Assembly (NCBI GenBank): GCA_963978545.1
Contig: OZ021731.1
Coordinates: forward strand, 58,577,242 to 58,641,241
Source of the DNA: Linyphia triangularis
Taxonomy: Eukaryota > Arthropoda > Arachnida > Araneae > Linyphiidae
Reading direction: 5' to 3'
DNA: 64,000 bases
Part shown: positions 23,682-34,679 of the stretch, piece by piece
How the letters are laid out: each line of letters opens with the position of its first letter
Position numbering within the stretch: the first letter of the stretch is position 1
Translations under genes and position numbers: made by a program
The notes under the pieces: generated by a model
What the model was told of the DNA's origin: nothing
Databases searched by the model: none
Seen by the model: the letters and a program-made list of their open reading frames with translations, nothing else

Positions 23682-24300
23682 TGCTCATGGTTATTGAATA
23701 AGAACATTTCGTGTTTTATATTGACTTATTCCTAATTGTAATAATTTTGGCTTGGTTGATTTTTAACTGTGGTTGGGTATCAGTTTTACTCTGGATTTTT
23801 AACTGCGCTCAGATGGTATTTGCAAGGATTATTTTACAAGAGTAGTATTTACAAGGATGAATTATGCAAGCAACGCTACGAATGGTCAAGGAAGTGTACT
23901 TGCAATCCTAAGGTTTATAAATATTAAAAAAAAAATGGAGAAAAGATGGAAAAATCATATGTACAAGAACCAGTGGGGCATGCCACACTGTCGTTGCATT
24001 TATAATGGCATTCGTAAATTTAAACAGAACTTTAATACGCAATTTTTTATTAACATTTCACTACAACATGGAACTAGCGTAAATTAAGGTTTGAACACGA
24101 AAACTTTATCAGTTTTGCTTCCCACATCAAAAAATTCACGCAGGGGCCAATGTGTAAGTAATAACACATCGAATGTTCCACACTATAAAACGATAGACGT
24201 GTGCTTACGTATTTGGCTGTAGCTTTTTAGGCACTTTGCCCATTGATTGGAGTTATAATTTGGTTGTTTATATAACACCTCCACCTCTAGTCCATTTAGG
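23682..24300. other. AT-rich sequence, nothing identified
   Basis: No repeat ends or exon-like blocks. A 76-codon frame at 23857-24087 has no recognised features. Confidence 0.35.
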
Positions 24301-24482
24301 TTGGTTAGTTTGCACGCCCAAACGACCAATTTTTGAGCACAATAACAATTAATTAGACCAGGATCTACAGCTTAACATGGGTTCGCAACCACAAAGAAAA
24401 GATCATCCATTCCTTACTCAGGATTCAAATCCGGTACCTTTGGCATGCGAGACCAGAGCCCGAATCACACAGTCATCAGGTG
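24301..24482 (-). repeat. SINE family B, copy 1 (tRNA-derived)
   Basis: On the minus strand the order is: a tRNA-like head with CGCATGCCAAAGGTACCGG and a B-box-like GGATTTGAATCC, then TGGTTGCGAACCCATGTTAA, then AGCTGTAGATCCTGGTCTAA, ending in CAAACTAACCAA. The same order occurs in the copies at 24501, 30376, 49240, 54392 and 59990. It shares no body sequence with family A but has the same kind of CCAA tail. Confidence 0.75.
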
Positions 24483-24500
24483 GACTTAATGCATTGAAGT

Positions 24501-24655
24501 TGGTTGGTTTGAGCACTTAATGATATACACTTGTGAACAATAAGGGCTAATCAGGCCTGGACCTACATTTGTAAGTGAATTTTGAACCGCGATGAACATT
24601 CATGTCTGGGATTCGAACCCGGTACCTTTGGCATGCGAGGCCAGAGCCATCAAAT
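24501..24655 (-). repeat. SINE family B, copy 2
   Basis: Minus-strand copy with the B box GGTTCGAATCC (24606-24625 region) and the CATGCCAAAGGTACCGG word. It lies in the same orientation immediately beside copy 1, about 20 bp apart. Confidence 0.75.
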
Positions 24656-26671
24656 GGGATTTTTCCGTTTTAGAACACTCATGTGATAAAAACTTTTTAT
24701 TTAATTTAAACCGATCTAGAATATTCTGATTTTTTTCTCGACATTTGGTATGGAAATCGGACAAAACGTCATTACGGTAGTCGCACGTACGGAAATCGGA
24801 CAACACAACAAAAACTCCCAACTCCAATTTAAACATTACACAACACTCCTAAACCCAATAGCAAGCCAACTACTACCTCCTTTCCCGTGCCAACTGACGC
24901 CATAAACTCATTCATATCTTCTTCCCTTGTTCTGCTTTCTTTTTTTTTTTTTTTTTTTTTTTTTTGCCTTTCACCTGTCCAAAGCGTTTGCAGCATCGTT
25001 TTTCATACTATCAATGAGGAACTGTTGCGATTTCGGTAAAATGGAAGGCACGAGCATGAAGTTGGGGGGGGGGGGGGTTATAGGGGGTTTGGGGAGAGGG
25101 GGGGGGGTCTGGTCTGCCAAGTTGACCGTTTTTCGTGTCTGCGTTGTGCCTCACGTTTTTGACGGGTGGGGCAGGATTGCTAGATTCAAATGTTTATCTT
25201 TATGTGTTTGGGATGTGTATTTAAGTACGAATGTAATAAAATTGACAGTTGAATTTGATTTGTAACTTTATATTTTTTTCTGTGACCGTTGAAATTGTGC
25301 TTAGTTCGAAATGGTAATATGTTTCAATATAGGGTAATAAACTTTTGTTATCTAACAAATGGAATTGAACCTGTGTACATAGTATCTGTAGAAAACACTT
25401 GGAAAGTTATCGAACGATGTTGAGGCGCCGTAGAAAAAGTTAAAAAATGTTGTTCAGTGCAGAGCTGCTTCCGTTTAATTAATGCACCACAAGGCACAAA
25501 CTTTTTTGAACAAATTTCAAAGTTGATGAATAATGTTAGAGTTCTTGGTTAAGAAGTTTGATACAAAATCTTGACATTTGAATACTCAAGTGAATATCAA
25601 TAAATTAAAATGGACTCTAGACCGCACTGAAATTAAGCGCAGTATCATTATTGGCACTCTGAAGAAGACTTTCATTTAAATAAGTCGGTTTACAAAATAT
25701 ATTGATGGGAGTAAATTTAATAACGGCTGAATATGATTTGAAGATGAGGGCCATTTTCATATGGATGAACTTGTCACTAAACAAAACTGGTGGAAAGGGA
25801 TACTAAAAAATTCACTTGTTTTACAAAACGACGCACTGCATTCTGCAAAAATGACCGCCATGGGTGCACTATCGAGTAAAAGAATCATACGGCTCTTTTT
25901 CACGAAGGAAACGATGAGTTGCCACATTTCAGTGTATTATTTAATATTACAAACCAGTATATTTAAAATTCCACACCTGTCAATCCAAAATACCACTTGT
26001 GTCTTCCTTTTGTCTCTCACTATTTCGCAGTTATGCTATTTCAAAGTTTAGGAAGTCCTTTCTGAAAAGCCTTGTTTATGGTAAAAGCATCCACCACATT
26101 TAAGGGCGAATCCTTCAACATCGCCAACTGTGACTAAAAGCAAACTATTTGGCGATAAATTAATCACTTCCTAATCACATAAACACAACGAGAGCCACCA
26201 ACTCGCCAAATAACACGGCAACCCTTCCAACACGGGTCCCTTTCACAGTTTATGAAGGGGGGCACAAAATATGCCAATGATATGATCAGTTTTTCGGACG
26301 CTTTTAGAACCGGTTCGTCTGGTTCTTCTCGGAAGCCCCCCCCCCTCTTTCGAACACCAGGGCGAATTTGAAGAGGTGAGAAGACCTACCCCGTTTGGGG
26401 GAGATGAGGAATTTTTCGATTTTCGCTTCGTTTTGTTATCGTGTGGTTGTTTAGGGGGTTGTGGGAAGCGTGTTAATTTTGCGGAGAGGTGGGAGTGTTC
26501 TTAAGGTCTGTAATTGTGTTCGAAATGGCTGTGTTCTGATGGATTCGGATGTGAGAAGTTGACTAATTGAAGGAGTTGGGGGGGGGGGGGTGCCTACTTT
26601 TAGATGTACTGATATGTGGGGTGAGAAAATAAGAAATTAATGGGATGGTTTTGTGGAAATAAGGATGAAAT
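24656..26671. other. AT-rich sequence with G and T homopolymers
   Basis: T-run of about 27 near 24939; G-runs near 25065, 25101 and 26578. The 112-codon frame at 24927-25265 is built from these tracts and is not a credible gene. A GGGGG/CCCCC-rich patch lies at 26330-26600. Confidence 0.4.
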
Positions 26672-27185
26672 TTTTACTTTCAATCAACCATATGTTTACA
26701 CACGACAATGAAAGTATAGTTTTAGGTCAAAAATAAAAAATAAATAAAAAATTAGATTTTCTTAGATTTTCCCACGTTTTGTAACATTCTGACTTTGGTC
26801 TAGAAAAAATGTCTGTTATGTGTACGGGATCAACTAAGCTCTCGAACAAATTGACCTAAGATGTCAAGTTTGGTGTCCTGGTTAGTGATGGCCTTAAGGT
26901 CTTCCTCAAAATTGCGCCTGCGCATAAGGTAGCTGACTTAGAAAAAAACACGTGTTTTCAGTAATAACTAAAAGAGCGATTTTAATGATTTTGATCAAAA
27001 TCGATGTGGTAATACCTCTTGAGGTGTTCTAAACATTTCCATCTCCGGAATTCCTGTACTAATGCTATAAAGACGTGAAAAGTTGAAAAACGAATTCCTT
27101 CAACATAGAATACTCTTCCGTTGAGTATCGCTTATCAACAACAGTTTTTCTCTTATTTTTTGTTTAGTTACTTACGAGAAAGGAT
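26672..27185 (-). repeat. Interspersed repeat family E, fragment 3
   Basis: Minus-strand copy with its 3' end at 26672 (ACTTTCAATCAACCATATG, the complement of the family end). It then shows AATTGCGCCTGCGCATAAGG, the AATCGATGTGGTAATACCTC block and TTTCCATCTCCGGAATTCC in the expected reverse order. Diverged; no coding. Confidence 0.75.
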
Positions 27186-27850
27186 GGGTAATGTAAGAAT
27201 TATTAAAAACTATATCACCAATATCGTCATTTTGGCAGCGTTCTTTTATTTAAAAAAACTCCTGCACCAAAATTAAAGCCAAAAATGTCGTCAGACCGGA
27301 CACTTTTTTTCTAAATGAATGATGAAAATATAAAAACGGTAAACAGCTCCAATCCTCGTCGTGCGATGTTTTTCACCCATAGTTTTTTGTGAATAGTGGC
27401 TATAGTTCAAAATGTTTGTTATGGCTGAACTACAAGGTTAGTCACTTTGTGAAATAACTGGGCACTTTGTGAAAGAGTGTGATCAAACCGTCTCGAAATA
27501 TGTACAGATTTACAAACAAAAATAAATGATTACCATAAAAATAATCACTCAAAGATACATAATCTGATTTAAGATAACGTGGGCCAGCTACTTGCAGAAT
27601 GACCTGCCAAGCTCAAAATTCTGGAATTGATATTAATGTACGGAATACTTTACCAAACTTCAGTCGATCAATAAGAGAAATGACCGAAGATTTCGGGAAA
27701 TGCCTAAAGTTTGTTCTTTGATCGTAATAAGTATGTTAGTTGAGTCTTAATTGTTCATTCATTAGCTAATCAAGTCACACTTTTTATGTTTTTCAATGAT
27801 TAGAAAAGAACTTAAAAATCATTTTTTTTAAACTGTTCGTGTGAACAATA
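27186..27850. other. AT-rich sequence, nothing identified
   Basis: No frame above 60 codons and no repeat ends recognised. Confidence 0.35.
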
Positions 27851-27858
27851 CCAACAGG

Positions 27859-28128
27859 CATAGGTGTTAACTTTTCAAAAAACATGGAGGGGTGAGTTTT
27901 GACGGAAGATGAAATTTTTCGAAAAATTTTCGAAATCTATTAATTTTTCAAAAATCTAGGCATGACACAACTTCTCATATAATACCAACAATAAACAGTT
28001 ATTATAATTTATTTGGAGAATGGAGGGGAAAAAAGGAGATAGTGTTACAAAAATCAGGTTAGGCAGCCCCCAGAATTTAAAAGAGGGGAGGCCAGCCCCC
28101 CTGCCCCCCCCCGTACTTTACGCCTATG
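27859..28128. mobile_element. Short hAT-type MITE with 8-bp duplication
   Basis: The 270-bp element starts CATAGGTGTTAACTTTTC and ends GTACTTTACGCCTATG (imperfect terminal inverted repeats CATAGG.GT.AA). Perfect 8-bp duplications CCAACAGG flank it at 27851-27858 and 28129-28136. A CCCC-rich stretch lies inside the right end. The 8-bp duplication and CA...TG ends indicate the hAT superfamily. It has no coding capacity. Confidence 0.88.
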
Positions 28129-28136
28129 CCAACAGG

Positions 28137-29267
28137 TGATAAGATCTTTTGTCCCATTTATTGTAATTAACTTCAAATGCTTTTTTTTTTTCATTAATTT
28201 CCATCAAAACTTATAAAAACGTGTTTCAGCATTTTCAGAAAAGTAATTAATACAATCTGATTTCCAGTTCGCTTCATTGATACACGATGCGCCATTATTA
28301 ACTTCATTAATACAACAATTTGAATAAAAAATGTTTTTAAAATATTTACATAGTTATTTACCAATATAAAATCAATTTTACTTTTTTTCCAAAAAATAGG
28401 GTAAAAAAATAGTAAATATTTCCACGTATAAATTTTTTGATCTACAATAATCAGACGAAACGGTCGTTTCGCCGCCAACCTTAAAAAGGCAAAAACGACG
28501 GTAAGTATCTATTCTCTGCACAACTTCCAGCGAAAAAGCCGAAATTGACTATTTTCTAGCGCGCTTACGAAACTTCACATAATTATACAAAAAATACCAT
28601 ACATTCGTCTCGGTGATATCTTTCAAAGAAAAAAAAATTGAGTACATAGGACAAAAGACAACGAAGGAAAAAAATATTGAAATTTCCAAAACAAAATAAA
28701 AAAACGAGTTCTAGCCCGATTTTGATGTAAAAATTTAGACAAACGTCCAGCCCTAACTAAGCTATAGATCTTCAAACCGATTGAATTATAGGATGGGGAA
28801 TGTTTCAACTTAAAATCCTACGCTGGTTTGAACTTCATTAAATAATTCTTTCTATTTTTAATTAATTTAAAACCACTTATTTTCATTTCATAATTTGGCG
28901 ACAGATAAAGGCGATCAGCTTGTAATTGAGGTTCAGATATATATGCCAAAAGTTGCCAAACAGGTTTGCTATCATTTTGAAGTTAGTTTTTCCGACATGT
29001 TAGGCTTAAGTGAGAATGAACGTAAGTTAAAGTAGAGGCAGAACGAATTGGACTATAATTATATGGCTTGTAATATCTTTAAAATTGAAATAATTTAATT
29101 TTTGAAGAGACAGAATTGAAGAGAAATATTTGTTCTTCAAGTTGCATGTGTTATTTGAACAGTATGACAATTTAGAGAGAGTTAACTTTCAAAAACATTT
29201 TAATTTCGGGAAATCTCCATTGAAAAATGAAAACAATCACATTTTGTTGCAAGATACTAAGGGCTAA
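28137..29267. other. AT-rich sequence, nothing identified
   Basis: A 94-codon minus-strand frame (28194-28478) is rich in F, K, I and L and is likely chance. No splice-bounded block. Confidence 0.35.
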
Positions 29268-29400
29268 ATACGAAGTATAAATGTGGAGGTTATGCGAGCT
29301 GACGTCACAGTCAATTCATTACAGAGGACTAAATGAGCCACGCATTGCGATTGGCTAATGGAATTTGCAAAAATTTCATTCGTTTTGAAAGATGTGTTGA
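29268..29400 (+). repeat. Interspersed repeat family D, copy 1
   Basis: CTGACGTCACAGTCAATTC followed by GCATTGCGATTGGCTAATGG, a run of AAAAATTT and AAAGATGTGTTG. The same order occurs on the minus strand at 39412-39560. It contains a CRE-like TGACGTCA and a CCAAT-box-like word (ATTGG), features of a promoter-like repeat, but no activity can be inferred. Confidence 0.6.
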
Positions 29401-29489
29401 TTTTGTTTACTTTCAGTCGAAAAATGAAATCGTAGAATCAAATGTCATCAAAACTGTAATTTCATAGTGAATTTTAAAATTGTTGTTAA

Positions 29490-30219
29490 CCCTTCTTTGC
29501 ATGATTTTTTCTTTTTTTTTTAAAAAAATCAGGGTGATGTAATTAATGCTCTAGATTAAAGGAAAAATATTTAAAAAAATCTTGGTGTAAATAAAAATAT
29601 GTATTATGTAAAAAACAATATGATGGACATTTACATCATCATGCATTGTCCCATATTTAGCTCAGTAATAAATAAATAAAAAAATATTTTTTACTAAATC
29701 TTCTTTATTCTGTATGATAATGTATGATGTAAAAATCTTCAATATCTCTATCATTCATGTTTACCTAAAAAACAACATAAAATGAAAATTAACAAAAAAC
29801 TGTTTACAGTACATTACAAGTGAAGTTACTGCATAGTGATGTACATTTCTATCACATAGTTTTGAGAAATTTATTCACAGTGTTTTGATATAAATTGTAT
29901 ATAAAATAACAAAAACATGAAAACAAACCTTTTTTCCACTCATTTTCACTTTTATTGTATTTTATATCTCCGTTTATTTCCATAAAACAATTTAAAATCT
30001 CGCTCATTTCTTCCAGTCACAACAAACAGCGGAATGACAAGTTGTAGGCCTGGTAATTGACAGTGACGTTTGCTATTTTTTGACAACTGCGTTTTTTTGT
30101 ACGCAATAGTCGCTTAAAAAGTTGCCAGCAACAACAAATTTACAGTACAAGGGTTTTGAGTATCTTTTTTTGTTGACTAAATATTATGATGGAAATTTCC
30201 ATCATCATGCAAAGAAGGG
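29490..30219. mobile_element. Non-autonomous piggyBac-type element
   Basis: The 730-bp element begins CCCTTCTTTGCATGAT and ends with its reverse complement ATCATGCAAAGAAGGG, a perfect 16-bp terminal inverted repeat. It is flanked by TTAA at 29486-29489 and 30220-30223, the invariant target of piggyBac transposases. There is no open frame for a transposase. An inner copy of the terminal motif (GATGGACATTTACATCATCA then TGCATTGTCCC, near 29622-29652) repeats the design of the right end (GATGGAAATTTCCATCATCA then TGCAAAGAAGGG). Confidence 0.92.
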
Positions 30220-30375
30220 TTAAGAAAATATTTTAAATGTTGTCAAATATCAATGGGTTATTATGTGAACCAAAATAATGCTTGGTATAATAAAAATAAT
30301 TTATACCGCAATATTTAGACTGTAAAAAACTTGTCATATTTATTTGTAACAATTTATTAGAATAAATTTTCAGTG

Positions 30376-30537
30376 GGATGAACGCTCTGGCCTTGTATGT
30401 TAAAGGTGCCGGATTTGATTCCTGGGTTAGGTGTGGATTTTCGTTGTGATTCGGAATCCAAGTTAAGCTGTGGGTCCCGGACTGATTAGTCGTAATTTAT
30501 GCACTAAAATAGGTCGTTGTGCGTACAAACTAACCAA
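30376..30537 (+). repeat. SINE family B, copy 3
   Basis: Plus-strand copy: AACGCTCTGGCCTTGTATG, AAAGGTGCCGGATTTGATTC (degenerate B box), AAGTTAAGCTGTGGGTCCCG, then the ACTAACCAA tail. Family C sequence follows directly. Confidence 0.75.
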
Positions 30538-30722
30538 TCGAGTTGAAACTTGGTAGACAGGCTCTTTGTCGATGGCAACGTATTTCTTTAAGTTTTGGGA
30601 GTTGAGTTACACAAGTTTCTATTACTCGTTCGTGGTCGATTTTGTTGGTTACTGCCGTCCGCATTCAACGAATTTGTCAATTTTCAAGTAGATTTTGGCA
30701 TGTAAGATTTCATTGAACTCAA
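30538..30722 (+). repeat. Interspersed repeat family C, fragment
   Basis: GAGTTGAAACTTGGTAGACA then GGCTCTTTGTCGATGGCAAC, the same pair of words as near 15782 and 63250. It leads directly into a tandem repeat. Confidence 0.6.
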
Positions 30723-31085
30723 CTTGAAAAATTATGAATATTCATGGTACCAGGTGTACCATAGGTGGCACTACTTCTGGTTTATAAATTTTGAATATAA
30801 ATATGGCATGTTGGTTGTCGTTGGGCTTGTCTTGAAAAATTATGAATGTTTAAGGTACCAGGTATAGCATAGGTAGTACCACTTTCGGTTTATTAATTTC
30901 CAAGATAAATATGGCATATTGGACTTTTGTTTTGATGAATTATGAATGTTTAAAGTACCAGGTATGCTATTGGTACCACTTCAGATTTATCAATTTTAAA
31001 GATAATTATTGCATGTAAGGTAAAGTCGAACTCAGTTTGAAGAATTATGAATATCCCTGGTACCAGGTGTACCATAGGTGATAAA
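30723..31085 (+). repeat. Tandem repeat, four units of 100-108 bp
   Basis: The word ATTATGAAT recurs at about 30731, 30839, 30939 and 31044. Each time it is followed by GGTACCAGGTRTACCATAGG-like sequence, and the next two units carry ATAAATATGGCAT. Units have diverged by point changes and short deletions. Confidence 0.75.
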
Positions 31086-31152
31086 TAGAAAAACGATGAA
31101 ACGGACAAATTCAAAAAAGAGAAGTCGCCAGTGTTTAAAAAAAAAGTTATGA

Positions 31153-31952
31153 TATCCCCCAAAAAAACACTTTTGAAAAGTAGAAGAACCACCAACCTCA
31201 AAAACACAAAAAAACTTTCTTACAATAAAAATATCATCATAAACATGATGAAAATTTTCAGCCACAAACACAATGATATAAAAAATGGCCAACCTCTGAT
31301 TACAAGTCTCGGTTGTGACTCGCTTAAGAATGTAAGCATACTTAGTTTATTTTTAAAATTTAAGTTCCGCTCCCATAAAAATTTACGCTGCTTGAGGTTG
31401 GAGCCCGTCTTAATTACTAACCTTCAAAACTCCCCACACAATACAAACTTTCCAAAATGTATGTATCAACCAAACAAAAGCTTACCACAAGCACTTCAGT
31501 TTCCTACTTAAAAAAATCTTAATAACGATTCAAATGCAAGCGTTTGAGCACAGCATCTCTATACTATTTTGAAAATTACATGAAAATGAAGATTTATATC
31601 ACTTTGTATTTCCTACCCATCCAAATGAAATCGTAAACTCGAATATTCGTGCAAACAGCCATAAATTAGTTTAAACGCAATCATTATTAATATTCCTATG
31701 ACGGGAGCCAACCTCAAGCAGCGTATATTTTTATGGGAGAGGAACTTAAATTTTAATAATAAACTAAGTAAGCATACATTCTTAAGCGAGTAACAACCGA
31801 GACTTGTAATCAGAGGTTGGCCATTTTTTATATCACTGTGTTTGTGGCTGAAAATTTTCATCATGTTTATGGTATTTTTATTGTAAGAAAGTTTTTTGTG
31901 TTTTTGAGGTTGGTGGTTCTTCTACTTTTCAAAAGTGTTTTTTTGGGGGATA
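31153..31952. repeat. Long inverted repeat, arms of about 255 bp
   Basis: The left arm (31153-31410) and right arm (31701-31952) are reverse complements over their whole length at, by eye, about 95 percent identity, with a few small gaps. They are separated by a 290-bp loop. The outer ends read TATCCCCCAAAAAA and its complement. Two open frames in the arms (126 codons at 31131-31511 plus; 83 codons at 31613-31864 minus) are the same sequence read twice and share GQPLITSLGC, so they are not two genes. A transcript through this block would fold into a long hairpin. It could be a DNA element with very long inverted ends; no target-site duplication was found. Confidence 0.85.
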
Positions 31953-34559
31953 ATATATGCTTCACGTTCTTTTTCCTGCACTATTTATTTCTTGTAAATA
32001 TCAGTATTCTAAGTTTCTGACATTTCTACTTGTTTAATTTAGTAATCCTATACGGGTAACAATTTTTACTGTCATCGTACATCATTCTAAATTTTTTATA
32101 AAATAGAAATATAGCAGCTTAAGAATATACACGTTAGCCAGAAAAGAAATCGTGCGAAATTGTTAAAAAAAAAACCCCGGCCTTATCAGAATTGAATTAC
32201 TAACCAATAGCCAAAACTCTCAACTTACCAATTAGGTGATTATTTGTTAGGCATCTTGCCTCTCTATATTTCTTCTTATCGAAACAGGTAACCATTTCGA
32301 AAACTACAACATAAATTCGATATAATATTTTATGACGAACCAAAATTGGGGGGGTCTAATCATTTCAAACTATATATATTCTTCCAATTAACATTATATA
32401 TATATATATATATATATATAAATTTACTTCAAACCAACCATATCTGACCTCGAATATATTGGCAAATAAAACGCGTTATACAATCATTTTATACAATCAT
32501 CTTGCATAGTTTATTGTGGGAGATTTTGAATATCGAAATACATAAATCGTTGCCATTCGAGTGTTAATAATTCTGTCCGAAATATTTACGTAGATAAAAT
32601 CAAAGTGAATCGTTCTCTTTTTGCGTGTTCAACATCCAGTCTTCTTCTAAGCCCTCGAATCCGGTATCAAATTATCAGTTTTCGCCCAATCATGTCATCG
32701 AGATAACCGTGCGTGCCATATTTTTAGCCAGAATTCTGCCAATCCAAACACAACAAACGATTGCGGCTGCAGATATCGTGGACTGACAAAGCGTGAAGAA
32801 ACTGAAAGTTCATGTTCCTAAGAGATAAATTCTTCGATGCGCACGCATATCATTACTGATGCCATTTCCATTGTTTACAAACCGACAATTTTGGAGAACA
32901 ATACGCCCGAAACGGAATAAGAACAACTTTTCTGGAGCTTTGTTCTGGATAATGTGGGTTAAGAACATAAAACGCGCCATTTTAGTAATGCCTGCGTGTT
33001 CTCTGTAGGAAAGAACCAAACGATAATGCTCAAAATTTATTAAAGTGAAGACAATAAAAATGCTATTTATTTCGGAAATGAAATAAAGAATTTTGGCTGA
33101 GATGTAAACGTTTTGTTTTATGTAGAAAACACATTTCAACTTTTTAGTGAACAACAAAGCTGGTAATTTGTCAAATTGGCAATTTTATTATTTCTTTTCC
33201 TGGAATTCTCGTTTACAAAATACCAAAACATCCGACCAAAAGGGACACAAATAACTAAATATTGGACAAAATTATACCTGCATTATGATAGGGGCTATAT
33301 TTTATTCTAAATAATCAGGTGACGGGTATGTTGTTCAAATGTATAAAAACAATTTTGTTGTTTCCCTATCAGAGAACACAATCTTTGCATGTCATAACAG
33401 TTTAGTGATAGCTTAAAATTGTAAGCAAACCATCTAAAAATGCTTTTCTCTGCATTTTCATAAGAAAACACACATTTAGACCTGTAATAAAAAAAATAAA
33501 AATCATTTGCTGTAACAAATAGAGTTCATACATTAGTTGTTGCATTTTATGTGTTATTGGAGTGGAGTTTTATCACCTGTCGACTATATTAATCTTTAGA
33601 AGTAAATTCGAATTTTCAGCCAATAAAATACCCGTATTTAATTTTTTACAAATAGCATTTTTTAATTCCAGTTGAATTTAACGTCGCTACCTGTAAGCTT
33701 CACAAAGAATTTAGTAGTTGGTTAATGACGTAACGAGCATGTACAAACGATAAAAACTAAACGATTATTTATTACATAAAATATGAACTTACATTTTATT
33801 TTTAATACGCCTGAACACACGGTGAATTAAATCAATAGAAATGATTCAATCGAATGAAATAAAATACAAAAAAATAATAAATTGGCAGACTGGAAACTTA
33901 ATATCTTGAAAATATGCAAGAAATAAATTCTTTACACCACACACCTTTCTTCACACTTCAATTTTTTAAATGTAAAGCTTTTATTGAACCAATAAAAAAA
34001 ATATAGAAAATTTATAATTTTTTAAAATATGTTTCACCTAATTTGCCCTCTTGGAGACTATTTTAGGTAAAAAAGATAATTGCTAATTTCTGGTTTTGTA
34101 CAGACAGATTGACGGGTACAGCTTCTGTGTAAGCTTAACAGTACATTAGTTTAGAAGCTAAAATTAAAAAAAATTAAAAAATAAGCTTATTGGAAATATC
34201 AATATTTTTGGTAACAGACAACAAAATTCAAAACTAATAGATTTTTGAATTTTCACCAGCTGTTGTCATACCAACCATTTTGCATTGTTGCCATGTTAAA
34301 AAAAAAAAAAAAAATTATGTTTCCGGTCATACATGACATTCAACATTTCGAAATTTTTGTACGACCCAATTTACCCCTTACCGCTAACTCAATTAAAATA
34401 TATTCATTATTAAGAGACTTATGAAAAACATACAATAACTAACGTGATGGACAGAAGATGAAGTTAGGGACAGACAAGAATTATTTATGTTCAAAATGGA
34501 ATTTTTTTTTAAAGCAAAATTTATAAGAATTTAGGGAATTGCTTCAACAATGTCTGATT
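31953..34559. other. AT-rich sequence, no supported gene
   Basis: Includes a TA dinucleotide repeat (32393-32420) and the A/T-rich 33.4-34.5 kb part. A 115-codon minus-strand frame at 32810-33157 (LFLFRFGRIVLQNCRFVNNG in part) has no recognised domain or splice support. Confidence 0.35.
32393..32420. repeat. TA microsatellite
   Basis: About 13 to 14 uninterrupted TA units. Confidence 0.9.
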
Positions 34560-34572
34560 TAAAGAGAGATGG

Positions 34573-34679
34573 AGGTTCGAGTCCCGTGTAAGGCATGGGT
34601 GTTTGTAAATGTATGTTGGCTTGTCTAATGATGAATGTTTCGGCGCATTATAGTCCTCGTGTTGCTGACGGCGCCAGAC
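34573..34679 (+). repeat. SINE family A, copy 3, truncated at both ends
   Basis: Starts at the B box (GGTTCGAGTCC) and stops at GACGGCGCCAGAC, before the usual ATAATCTGAAAACAACC tail. It is still flanked by perfect 13-bp duplications TAAAGAGAGATGG at 34560-34572 and 34680-34692. It was therefore inserted in this shortened form, or its tail was lost exactly at the duplication. Confidence 0.85.

Noticed and set aside
25060..25110. G-rich tracts as G-quadruplex regulatory sites
   Set aside because: Single long G-runs of this kind occur at many places here (26578, 34702, 55334 and as C-runs elsewhere) with no gene nearby. They look like ordinary homopolymer expansion, and their exact lengths may be sequencing-dependent.
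24927..25265. 112-codon plus-strand frame
   Set aside because: Built on a 27-base T-run and G-runs (poly-F and poly-G stretches).
31131..32020. Frames of 67-126 codons that share the peptide GQPLITSLGC
   Set aside because: They are the two arms of one inverted repeat read on opposite strands, not homologous genes.
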